This document shows positions 30,416 to 38,846 of a DNA stretch of 64,000 nucleotides, piece after piece. The notes beneath the pieces are model-generated. The model saw only the letters and a list, made by a program, of their open reading frames with translations, did not search any database and was not told the DNA's origin. Source of the DNA: an uncultured Alphaproteobacteria bacterium (GTDB taxonomy: Bacteria; Pseudomonadota; Alphaproteobacteria; Rhodobacterales; Rhodobacteraceae); NCBI GenBank assembly GCA_902596985.1, contig CACJWR010000001.1:62001-126000 (forward strand), written 5' to 3'. Numbering within the stretch: the stretch's first letter is position 1; every line of letters begins with the position of its first letter. The position numbers and the translations under genes were made by a program.

Positions 30416-30835
30416 TCATCCAATTTGATCAAATAATGATTTTATCATAGCTATCAATTCGTTTCCTCTCTTTGCGGCTAACGAGGGATCAACAGCGCCA
30501 CTTGGCTTGTCAATAACTCCGTCAGCCGACAATTGCTTCACTTTAACAGAGTAGCTACTTCCAAGCTGAGCAAGCGATGAGACAATTATTACTTTAACAT
30601 CATGCTTTAATCTGATTTCTTTAAGCGCTTCAACACCATCCATAACCGGCATTTCAATGTCTAAAAGAATTAGGTCAACTTTATTAAGTTCTAGTAAGTC
30701 TAGTGCTTCTCTACCGTTCTCAGCTTCATAAATTTTGGAAAAAAACTTCATACCATCTACTATATTTTTTAACAAAAAACGCATAAGTTTGCTGTCATCA
30801 ACTATCAAAACTTTTCTATCTTTAATTTTATTCAT
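30416..30835 (-). CDS. cheY: CheY-type response regulator
   Basis: VLIVDDSKLMRFLLKNI, VDLILLDIEMPVMDGVEAL, VIIVSSL, and a K in the VIDKPSG loop. Confidence 0.9.
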   Translation of the reverse strand: MNKIKDRKVLIVDDSKLMRFLLKNIVDGMKFFSKIYEAENGREALDLLELNKVDLILLDIEMPVMDGVEALKEIRLKHDVKVIIVSSLAQLGSSYSVKVKQLSADGVIDKPSGAVDPSLAAKRGNELIAMIKSLFDQIG

Positions 30836-30838
30836 TTC

Positions 30839-31873
30839 CTATAACGCCGTTAAATATTTCTCTTGCAAAAGCTTACCTATGCTTTCTGGATCAGATACCG
30901 CAGAGTGGCACCCTTCGTTTATTATAGCCAGAGGCATTGTTCTCGCAACCGAAGTTTCGGGGGACTGAACATAAACGCTACCACCCATTCTATAATGTTC
31001 CCTCACGCCTTGTATACCATCATTACACAAGCCACTTAACACGACAACATCGGAGACCAGATCAATCAAATGTGCACTTAATAGAAAATTGTCTAAGTTA
31101 GGAGTAAAACTTCTATCCATCCTTAGATCCTCGTATTCTATATCTATATTATCTCCATTTCTAACCAATTTGGCATTGTAACCTCCTCGCAAAAGAACAA
31201 CTTTTCCGACTTGCATTGGTCCCTCAAACGTAAGAGGTTTGGTCTTCTCATCAACGACAGTATTAAACCGGTTTATTAGTACTTTTTCTATACCTAAAGG
31301 AATATGAATACCGATAACGATTGGAACTTCTATCTTGTCTGTAAACTCAAGAATTTTTTCTATTGGGCTTAATGAACCTGCGGAACCTATAATAGATATA
31401 AAGTCTGCCCTGTTTTTAACAACAGATTTGCTTAGATGATTTTCCGACGAAGTGGCTCTAATTTCTTTTTTCAAGATATTATCTTGAGTGAGAAAATTTA
31501 TGTATTTATCGATTTCTTTTTTTAAACTATTTATATCGAATCCTTTTCCTAAAGAATTTTTTTCAATAAATCCTATAGCGCCTGCTTTCAGAGCATCTAT
31601 AATTTTAGGCTGGTTCGATTTATGAAATGCGCTTATAAGCAAACACTTGGTTTTAGCTTCTCCACCGATAACTGTTTTTAAAAGTTGTAAACCATCTAAA
31701 ACTGGCATCTCGAGATCTGAAATTATTAAATCAACAGGATCTCGCGTATTTTTTTCCAAAGCAACTTTTCCGTTCTCAGCTTCCCAACAAAAATCCGTGT
31801 TAGACAAATCATTTAATATCTGCTTGATAACCATTCTTGTAAATTTTGAATCATCAACTACGGCAATTTTCAT
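30839..31873 (-). CDS. cheB: CheB-type response regulator methylesterase
   Basis: Receiver domain (VVDDSKFTRMVIKQIL, LIISDLEMPVLDGLQ) plus methylesterase segments IIGSAGSLSPI, IGIHIPLGIEKVL, LSGLCNDGIQG. Confidence 0.85.
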   Translation of the reverse strand: MKIAVVDDSKFTRMVIKQILNDLSNTDFCWEAENGKVALEKNTRDPVDLIISDLEMPVLDGLQLLKTVIGGEAKTKCLLISAFHKSNQPKIIDALKAGAIGFIEKNSLGKGFDINSLKKEIDKYINFLTQDNILKKEIRATSSENHLSKSVVKNRADFISIIGSAGSLSPIEKILEFTDKIEVPIVIGIHIPLGIEKVLINRFNTVVDEKTKPLTFEGPMQVGKVVLLRGGYNAKLVRNGDNIDIEYEDLRMDRSFTPNLDNFLLSAHLIDLVSDVVVLSGLCNDGIQGVREHYRMGGSVYVQSPETSVARTMPLAIINEGCHSAVSDPESIGKLLQEKYLTAL

Positions 31874-33258
31874 TGAGACATATCCAAAAGCCGCTGCTTA
31901 AGATTATCTTGATTTAGAAGATACATAGATTTGCCACTTACGCGCAGTTTACGTGCAGCAACTCCCTTAAACCTTGCATCAAAATATTCATCAGACTCCA
32001 ATAATGTTGAGTCAATTTGCATGTCGCTCAAGGAAGAAACCATTAAACCAAATTGAAAATTATTATAATCAAAAAATAGCACCTGCTGAGAATCCTTGGA
32101 ATTATTTAAGCCTAAGACAGTATTGAATTCAAAAATGCTATAAATTTTTCTATTGAACTCTGTATACATGAGATTTTTCTTACTGTTTTTGTTAACTTTC
32201 ATTAGTTTTATCGAATCGACCTTGAGCAACTGGCTCAACGGAAAAATAAAATTAAGGTCTCCTTCGTTTATTACTATGTTCTTCACTAAATTTTTTTGTC
32301 CACTTTCTCTCTTTAAAGATCTAAATGGCGAAAATGGTAAACTTTCAGTGAACTTCTTCAGTAAGTTGAGTTCAACAATATTTACCTGATTATTGTTGTT
32401 ATCGTAAAACGAATATAATGAGTGCTCCTCAAAGATGGAACCAAGCCTACGAAAATCCCAGTTATTTTGTCTTGAAATTTTCAATGAAATTTTCTTTATT
32501 GAAGCTGTATCAATCTCTGAAATATAGCAATCATTGTCAGTTGCAAAAGCTAAAACTTGATTATTACCTTTGTCATCGCTTGGAACAAAAACTTGAAATA
32601 TATTTTTTCTCTTTTCAGTTGATATTAAGGGACAAATAAGGTCATCAAAGTCGGCTAGAAAGAAGCCGTTGAAACTGTTTGTATCTAGTAACTTCACCGT
32701 ATCCATGTGATATACTCTTCTAACCTTGGTGAGATCAAAAGCAAAAAATTTACCATCTATATCAAATGTGAAGTATTTTTCTATTGTGGTTTTTTTTGAT
32801 TTTTCAAACTCAATTTCACCAACAGTGACCTTTTTCTCTTTTGGTGCCTCTAAAGAATTGTGTAGCTCCAAGTTCTTTACATCAATTACTTTTACCAATC
32901 CATAGTCATCCAAGTTTTCAATTTGAAAAATTTTCTCTTGTGATTTTTTGAGCAAAGAGTTGTTCTTCCCCTTGAGGGTACAAAAGCTCAAGATTTCATC
33001 TGCCAGAATGGCAAATTCATAATTCTCATCAGTGATAAAGATAGCGTATTTTGGTATGTCATCTTTTCTCTTTCTTTTACCGATAATGTGCCTCGGATCA
33101 ACTAACATAAAAACCTGCGATTTAAACTCAATTATACCTACCGCAGGCTTTTTTATGTCTGGTATATTGATTACATGATCTAAAGGTTGAATGCTGGAGA
33201 GAAAACCTTTTTCAATCGCTAACAGTTCATCGAACCTTCTAAATATTAAGAGATCCAT
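31870..33258 (-). CDS. Multi-CheW-domain scaffold protein (three apparent CheW-like segments)
   Basis: Three CheW-like segments at about aa 1-100, 155-260 and 315-460 (e.g. KPAVGIIEFKSQVFMLVDPRHIIG; YFTFDIDGKFFAFDLTKVRRVY; QVLFFDYNNFQFGLMVSSL); overlaps cheB by 4 nt. Confidence 0.65.
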   Translation of the reverse strand: MDLLIFRRFDELLAIEKGFLSSIQPLDHVINIPDIKKPAVGIIEFKSQVFMLVDPRHIIGKRKRKDDIPKYAIFITDENYEFAILADEILSFCTLKGKNNSLLKKSQEKIFQIENLDDYGLVKVIDVKNLELHNSLEAPKEKKVTVGEIEFEKSKKTTIEKYFTFDIDGKFFAFDLTKVRRVYHMDTVKLLDTNSFNGFFLADFDDLICPLISTEKRKNIFQVFVPSDDKGNNQVLAFATDNDCYISEIDTASIKKISLKISRQNNWDFRRLGSIFEEHSLYSFYDNNNNQVNIVELNLLKKFTESLPFSPFRSLKRESGQKNLVKNIVINEGDLNFIFPLSQLLKVDSIKLMKVNKNSKKNLMYTEFNRKIYSIFEFNTVLGLNNSKDSQQVLFFDYNNFQFGLMVSSLSDMQIDSTLLESDEYFDARFKGVAARKLRVSGKSMYLLNQDNLKQRLLDMSQ

Positions 33259-33412
33259 TGTATTTAATTTTTTTTCATAGTGATATTTCAGGTAATACTA
33301 TCTTCGAGTTGACTAAAAAAAAAACAAAAAAAGTATATCATGTTTGAATAAAAAATTGATTTGATAGTTAAATTACGTATAAGTTAGTCTCAAATTTGAA
33401 CTGCAAAAAATT

Positions 33413-33757
33413 ATGAAAATTGGTCACAATTTTATTAAAAACCTATTCCATTCTACCATAATAAAGGTGGAAAAAGGTAATCCTATTCCTCTTGGAAACC
33501 ATTTCTTCTTTATAAATAATGGAAAAGTTTCAGGAAAGATAGGAGCAAAGAAACATATACCTTTTTCTGCTCAGAGTGGTCAGTTTTTTTGTTTGAAACA
33601 ATTGATTGATCCAGACGAAAAAGTTGTAAATGCAGTTGCAGAAACAGATCTCGATTTAACAATAATAAATTTTTCAGAACTTGAAAAATTGCTCAAAGGC
33701 ACTGATAAAAACTTAAGTGCATTAATCAAGTCTCTGATTTCACAAGGTATTTATTAA
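33413..33757 (+). CDS. Small cyclic-nucleotide-binding-like (cupin-fold) protein, degenerate
   Basis: IIKVEKGNPIPLGNHFFFINNGKVSGKIG...FSELEKLL resembles a cNMP-binding fold without a clear phosphate-binding cassette; divergent from the che cluster. Confidence 0.5.
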   Translation: MKIGHNFIKNLFHSTIIKVEKGNPIPLGNHFFFINNGKVSGKIGAKKHIPFSAQSGQFFCLKQLIDPDEKVVNAVAETDLDLTIINFSELEKLLKGTDKNLSALIKSLISQGIY

Positions 33758-34641
33758 TGTCTTCCGATTTTGATTTTGGAGAATTTCTTGATGAATCAAA
33801 TCAGTCTGACTTGATGATCCTATGTTTGGACTTATTTGGTATCTTGACAAAATTCCAAGTTGATCACAATAAGCTGGAAGCAGCAAAGATCGAGATTTTA
33901 AATAATCAATTAACAAAAAATTTTGAAGGTTTCAGGTCTGCAATATCAAATCTTTCAGGTGGGGATAAAAGTTCACAAATTAATTCAATGAAACACATTA
34001 ATTTGATGGTTGATACTTTAGTTGGAGATTCAAAAAGTACGGAAAAATTTACGAAGATCGAGAAGGATGTAAAGGAATCAATCGATAGATTAATAAAGGG
34101 CATTGATTCAAATGGTGATTTATTCAAGTTAGTCCAAGTTTACAATTTTTTACCCAATAAAAAAGAGATAGCAATATTATTGGGGCGTATCACTGATTAT
34201 GAGCTGAAAGAGGCTAAGACGATGGAAAAGGTGAAATCTGCATTGCTTAAAGATGACGTTGAGGTGTTGCTTTCCAAAATTCTTTCTGAAATTTCAGACG
34301 AAAGTGCTTCTGGCTTTATTTCCGATAATATTGCAGATATTTTTCAGAGGAGAGGGGTTGACTTTCACATCGCAGGCCTTGTCACAAAAGAGTCCCTTGA
34401 AAATTTAAGTGATGAGCAACTTAAAAATAACGTTCTTCTTATGGTAAATTTTAGCGAGGATATATTCACATCAAATCCGGAATTTCTAGAGAATATTCAG
34501 TCTGATACCAACGTATTAACAAGCACTTCCGGTGTAGATAAAGATACCTTTGACATGTTGCTTCTCTTGAAAAATGAAAGAAGGGGAGATATGTTCGACA
34601 AATATCCAGTGAAAGTCAAAGAATATAGTGTGTTTAAATGA
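33757..34641 (+). CDS. Uncharacterised, largely helical protein linked to the che locus
   Basis: 294 aa ORF; start overlaps the preceding stop (TAATG), end overlaps the next start (ATGA); no family recognised. Confidence 0.65.
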   Translation: MSSDFDFGEFLDESNQSDLMILCLDLFGILTKFQVDHNKLEAAKIEILNNQLTKNFEGFRSAISNLSGGDKSSQINSMKHINLMVDTLVGDSKSTEKFTKIEKDVKESIDRLIKGIDSNGDLFKLVQVYNFLPNKKEIAILLGRITDYELKEAKTMEKVKSALLKDDVEVLLSKILSEISDESASGFISDNIADIFQRRGVDFHIAGLVTKESLENLSDEQLKNNVLLMVNFSEDIFTSNPEFLENIQSDTNVLTSTSGVDKDTFDMLLLLKNERRGDMFDKYPVKVKEYSVFK

Positions 34642-34967
34642 GTGGATCAATTGAACCGATAGTTCCTGGACAAGTTATCTTTGATATAGGTCAGCAAATC
34701 GACAAGTGTTTTATACTTCAAAAAGGTTCAGTTCATTTTTTTAATAGTAAAGAAGAGAAGATTAGTGGCATAGCTCCTAATACAATGTTTGGATTCACTG
34801 AGCTTGTAAAAGGTAAAACAACCCATAGCACAAAAGCAGTTTGCATTACACCTGGAACAGTTGTTTCATTTTCATCTGACGTTATTAAAACAAAGCTATC
34901 AGCGTATGGTGAGGATAATAAATTACTTTTAGAAAGTTTAGCTGACCAACTGCTTAACAAGATCTAG
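34638..34967 (+). CDS. Cyclic-nucleotide-binding-domain-like protein, degenerate
   Basis: VPGQVIFDIGQQIDKCFILQKGSVHFFNSKEEKISGIAPNTMFGFTELVKGKTTHSTKAVCITPGTVVSF: cNMP-domain pattern lacking the usual E...R(S/T)A cassette. Confidence 0.6.
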   Translation: MSGSIEPIVPGQVIFDIGQQIDKCFILQKGSVHFFNSKEEKISGIAPNTMFGFTELVKGKTTHSTKAVCITPGTVVSFSSDVIKTKLSAYGEDNKLLLESLADQLLNKI

Positions 34968-35186
34968 ATAAACACATTTTTTTTTTCGACTAATAGTAAT
35001 TTTGTTATCTTTTACAGACGATAATAAGTCACCAAATTAGAAACCCAGTTTTTTAAAAACGATGAGATGTGCGACATTAACGGCAACGGTTTTCATTAAA
35101 TTAAGCTTAGTAAAGGTTTTTGACTGGGGTCAATATTTACACGGTGAGGGTATTTTTCGCTTAACGCTTCTAATTTTAGAAAAATG

Positions 35187-35435
35187 CTAGCAACAGCTAC
35201 AAGAACCAGACCGCTTTTTTTCTACCGATTTAGTTTTTATTGTTTTTTTTAATTTAGTTTTATTGGCTTGATCCGCTTCTAATGCTTTTGCTTCTTTTGC
35301 AATTTTGTCTTCAAAATACTCATAAAGTGACTCAAACCCTAACTTTGCCGCTCTCTTTTCTTCATAAGGTTTTCGCCCACGAAGGTTTTCAATCCGCTCC
35401 AATATAAGTTCATCTTGCATACTCGACATTAACAA
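35187..35435 (-). CDS. Small hypothetical protein with Cys-rich C-terminus
   Basis: 82 aa, Lys-rich, ends SGSCSCC; next to the zinc locus. Confidence 0.45.
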   Translation of the reverse strand: MLMSSMQDELILERIENLRGRKPYEEKRAAKLGFESLYEYFEDKIAKEAKALEADQANKTKLKKTIKTKSVEKKRSGSCSCC

Positions 35436-35486
35436 AGATCAATACATTAATCAATGTTAAGCTTTAATGAGTAAAAATAGGTATTA

Positions 35487-35512
35487 ACCAACCCACTTAA
35501 AAGTGGGTTGGT
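35487..35512. terminator. Rho-independent terminator-like hairpin downstream of znuA, possibly bidirectional
   Basis: ACCAACCCACTT-AA-AAGTGGGTTGGT perfect 12-bp stem; T-rich tracts follow on both strands. Confidence 0.8.
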
Positions 35513-35521
35513 ATTTTTTCT

Positions 35522-36691
35522 TTAGAAGCACTTAGCCAAGTTAGTTGCCAAGTTTCGAATGAGGTTTTCATATAGACTTGGGCCAGCCTCCAAGTTAACT
35601 CCCAATGGATCAATAACAGTAGTGTTTGCCTTAGTCCCTTCAATAACAGCTTTTACTGTACCCTGATTATATTGTGGCTCTGCAAGCACACACTCCACAG
35701 CTTCATCTACCACTCTTTTGCGTATTTCAGCTAGGCGGCTGGGACTTGGATCAGAAGCATCTCCCAATGAAATTGCTCCAGAGGCACTTATACCAAAATC
35801 TCTTTCAAAATATTGGTAAGCATCATGAAAAACGACAAATTTCTTGTCTCTCATTGGGTCTAATATTGAATTTACCTCAGATACCAACGAATCAACATTA
35901 TCTCTAGCCGACTTTGCATTCGAGAAATATTTTGCAGCATTATCTGGATCCACTTCAGATAACTTGGCGGCAATAACGTTTAACCATACCTTCGCGATTT
36001 GTGGCGACAGCCAGGCATGGGGATCGTGCTCTCCATGAGCATGACCTTCGTGGTCATCATGATCATCGTGGTCGTCATGTTTCTTCTTACCATGGTCGTG
36101 GTCATCGTGATCATCATGGTCGTCATGTTTCTCCTTACCATGGTCGTGATCATCATGGTCGTCATGTTTCTCCTTGCCATGGTCGTGGTCATCGTGATCA
36201 TCATGGTCGTCATGTTTCTCCTTGCCATGGTCGTGGTCATCATGATCATCATGGTCGTCATGTTTCTCCTTACCATGGTCGTGGTCATCGTGATCATCGT
36301 GATCGTCATGGTCCCCGTGATCATGTGCTTCAAACAATGCTCCTTCACGGAAACTTAGGAGTTTTATACCATCAACGCCTAGAAGAGACGTTATCGAAGC
36401 ATCTTGTGTTAGGCTCGATAATCCCTTTTCAAGCCATGGTGTAAGGTCTTCCCCTATCCAAAAAACAATATCTGCGTTCTGTAATGATTTTGCGTTCGAG
36501 GGTTTAAGTTGGTATTCATGGGGAGACGCTCCTGCCGGAATAATCAAGTCCGGTTTACCAACACCATTCATTACTTTAGAAACCAAAGAATGGACCGGTG
36601 CAATATCTACAGTTACCTTTGGCACATCTGCAACGAGCATGCTGGTGCTTAAAAGAAATGCTGACGTTGTTGAAAGAAATTTATTAGACAT
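35522..36691 (-). CDS. znuA: Zinc ABC transporter substrate-binding protein with extended His/Asp-rich loop
   Basis: VTVDIAPVHSLVSKVMNGVGKPDLIIPAGASPHEYQLKPSNAKSLQNADIVFWIG, HDPHAWLSPQIA. The ATG at 36691 has GGAGAG upstream and is preferred over the track start 36703. Confidence 0.93.
   Translation of the reverse strand: MSNKFLSTTSAFLLSTSMLVADVPKVTVDIAPVHSLVSKVMNGVGKPDLIIPAGASPHEYQLKPSNAKSLQNADIVFWIGEDLTPWLEKGLSSLTQDASITSLLGVDGIKLLSFREGALFEAHDHGDHDDHDDHDDHDHGKEKHDDHDDHDDHDHGKEKHDDHDDHDDHDHGKEKHDDHDDHDHGKEKHDDHDDHDDHDHGKKKHDDHDDHDDHEGHAHGEHDPHAWLSPQIAKVWLNVIAAKLSEVDPDNAAKYFSNAKSARDNVDSLVSEVNSILDPMRDKKFVVFHDAYQYFERDFGISASGAISLGDASDPSPSRLAEIRKRVVDEAVECVLAEPQYNQGTVKAVIEGTKANTTVIDPLGVNLEAGPSLYENLIRNLATNLAKCF
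36050..36318 (-). repeat. In-frame tandem repeat, about 48 bp / 16 aa (KHDDHDDHDDHDHGKE), in znuA
   Basis: About five consecutive near-identical units, one shortened by 39/48 bp (13 aa), plus degenerate flanks. Confidence 0.9.
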
Positions 36692-36723
36692 TTTGCTCTC
36701 CATAAGGTATTTAAACTGATAGT

Positions 36724-36736
36724 GTTATGTTATAAC
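36724..36736. promoter_or_regulatory. Zur-like box 1
   Basis: GTTATGTTATAAC dyad (GTTAT-N3-ATAAC) in the divergent znuA/zur intergenic region. Confidence 0.7.
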
Positions 36737-36738
36737 AT

Positions 36739-36751
36739 GTTATGATATAAC
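36739..36751. promoter_or_regulatory. Zur-like box 2
   Basis: GTTATGATATAAC, same dyad, 15 bp from box 1. Confidence 0.75.
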
Positions 36752-36792
36752 TTAACGAATATTTAAAGTAAAGCTGAAATCTGAGAACTTAA

Positions 36793-37302
36793 TTGGCAAT
36801 GAAGAAAAAACGAGAAGGAAAAACTACATCAAAAATATTTGATGATCATGATCATGGAATGTGCTTCGATGACGCAATAGAACAGATAGAGAATTACTTT
36901 TTAAAGAAAAATCTACAATTCACTCCTTTACGTCGAAAAGTTTTTGAAATTCTAATTAGAGATCATAAGCCTCTTGGAGCTTACGAAATTCTAGAAGCTT
37001 TGGGGCGGGACGGCTTCTCGTCATCTCCTCCGATTGCTTACAGAGTGCTCGATTTTCTTATGGAACATGGTTTTGTTCACAAAATACAAGGTCTGAATGC
37101 TTTTATAGCCTGCTCAAATCCAAATCACTCTCATTCTCCTGCATTTGTAATATGTCGAAAATGTGAAAAAGTAGCCGAGGTCGACGAAAAGAAAAGTGGA
37201 ATTAGTTTCAATAGTCCCAATATAGACAATTTTGAGGTTGAAAAAACTACGGTTGAAATGACGGGAGTTTGCACAACATGCTCAAGAGCGGCAACAATAT
37301 AA
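36793..37302 (+). CDS. zur: Fur-family regulator, Zur-type
   Basis: LQFTPLRRKVFEILIRDHKPLGAYEILEAL, FVICRKCEKVAEVD, CTTC; first gene of znuCB-cobW. TTG at 36793 or ATG at 36799. Confidence 0.88.
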   Translation: MAMKKKREGKTTSKIFDDHDHGMCFDDAIEQIENYFLKKNLQFTPLRRKVFEILIRDHKPLGAYEILEALGRDGFSSSPPIAYRVLDFLMEHGFVHKIQGLNAFIACSNPNHSHSPAFVICRKCEKVAEVDEKKSGISFNSPNIDNFEVEKTTVEMTGVCTTCSRAATI

Positions 37303-38015
37303 TGCTTATTGAAATACAAAATCTAAACGTTGCATATGGCAGAAAAAAAGTACTCGAAAATATAACTCTTACGTTAAGTAAAAATGAAATTGTTACAATA
37401 GTAGGTCCAAACGGATCGGGAAAAACAACCCTTTTCAAAGCTATTATCGGTTCAATACCAATTAAATCCGGCAGTGTGGTAATTAAGCAAAATTTAAAAA
37501 TAGGCTACGTACCACAAGTATTGAATATAGATCGTTCTCTTCCATTGACCGTTGAGCGCTTTTTAAAGCTTGCAAAAAATCGAAATGACCACGGTTTCTT
37601 GCGCGCTCAACAGATTTTGGATTCGGATGATTTACTATCGAGCCAAATCAGTAATTTGTCTGCGGGACAATTGCAACGCGTGCTATTGGGGCACGCTTTA
37701 ATGAATGAGCCAGACGTCTTATTGCTCGATGAGGCCACTAGAGGGTTGGATCAACCAGGCTCAGCAGCTTTTTACAAAAAAATTGAAGAAATTCGGGAAA
37801 CCACTGGGTGCGCTATCTTAATGATAAGTCATGATTTGCATGTGGTGATGAGTGCATCAAATAGAGTGATTTGCCTCAATGGTCATATTTGCTGTCAAGG
37901 TGAACCAAAATCGGTGGCTGCTTCGCCGGAATATGCATCCATGTTTGGATCAAAAGTTGAAGGCACATTAGCTCTCTATCACCATAACCATAGCCATGAA
38001 GGAAAAGGCGTTTAA
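37302..38015 (+). CDS. znuC: Zinc ABC transporter ATP-binding protein
   Basis: Walker A GPNGSGKTT, signature LSAGQLQRV, Walker B VLLLDEAT; ATG at 37302 overlaps the zur stop. Confidence 0.93.
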   Translation: MLIEIQNLNVAYGRKKVLENITLTLSKNEIVTIVGPNGSGKTTLFKAIIGSIPIKSGSVVIKQNLKIGYVPQVLNIDRSLPLTVERFLKLAKNRNDHGFLRAQQILDSDDLLSSQISNLSAGQLQRVLLGHALMNEPDVLLLDEATRGLDQPGSAAFYKKIEEIRETTGCAILMISHDLHVVMSASNRVICLNGHICCQGEPKSVAASPEYASMFGSKVEGTLALYHHNHSHEGKGV

Positions 38016-38840
38016 ATGCTTGATGACTTCATGGTTAGAGCCGCTCTTGCTGGTATGGGTGTTGCTCTCGCGGCTGCTCCATTGGGTTGTTTTGTTGTAT
38101 GGCGCAGAATGGCTTACTTTGGTGAGTCGACCGCACATGCTGCGCTGCTTGGCGTATCATTATCTTTAATGTTTGAGTTTTCTGTATTTTTGGGCGCAAT
38201 TTTTGTATCTCTTTTAATGGCCTCACTAGTAACTTTGGCTCAGGGGCGCTCCCTTTTCTTAGATACTCTCTTTGGAGTAGTGGGCCATATGTCATTAGCT
38301 ACCGGGCTAGTAGTTGTTTCCTTCATCTCTGGGGTACGCATTGAACTCATGGCCTACCTAATTGGGGATATTCTATCAGTATCAAAAACAGATATACTCC
38401 TTATATGGATAGGCTTGGTCATTATCTTGGTTCTGTTATTTTGGCGTTGGTCAGCACTTTTATTATGTACGTTGAACGAAGATTTAGCTGCCTCAAGTGG
38501 GCTAAATCCCAGGAGAGAGAGCTATGCGCTCACTATAGGACTAGCAATAGTGGTTGCAGTAGGAATTAAAGTTGTAGGTGTCTTACTTATCATCTCCATG
38601 TTAATTATTCCAGCCGCATCTGCTCGTTCACTTGTTTCGACTCCTGAAAAGATGGCCGTATTTGCATCCTTGATAGGAATGTTATCGGCAATATTAGGAT
38701 TGAATGCCTCTTATGTTTTTGATACTCCAACTGGCCCTTCTATAGTATGCGTAGCGTCATTAATTTTTATAATCACATTGGCCTTAAGCTTTTTTGCGGA
38801 ACAATTTTCTGCTGTAGTAAAAAAAAAAAAAGAAAGTTGA
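38016..38840 (+). CDS. znuB: Zinc ABC transporter permease
   Basis: ABC-3 family: GCFVVWRRMAYFGESTAHAALLGV, VGIKVVGVLLIISMLIIPAASARSL. Confidence 0.93.
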   Translation: MLDDFMVRAALAGMGVALAAAPLGCFVVWRRMAYFGESTAHAALLGVSLSLMFEFSVFLGAIFVSLLMASLVTLAQGRSLFLDTLFGVVGHMSLATGLVVVSFISGVRIELMAYLIGDILSVSKTDILLIWIGLVIILVLLFWRWSALLLCTLNEDLAASSGLNPRRESYALTIGLAIVVAVGIKVVGVLLIISMLIIPAASARSLVSTPEKMAVFASLIGMLSAILGLNASYVFDTPTGPSIVCVASLIFIITLALSFFAEQFSAVVKKKKES

Positions 38841-38846
38841 AATGGT

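Noticed and set aside
36050-36318. Possible CRISPR-like or other direct-repeat array
   Set aside because: Units are contiguous, in frame and encode the ZnuA metal loop; no unique spacers and no cas genes.
35980-36444. Three long overlapping ORFs (119-147 aa) in other frames and antisense to znuA
   Set aside because: Low-complexity products of the 48-bp His/Asp repeat, which is stop-free in several frames; no RBS or family support.
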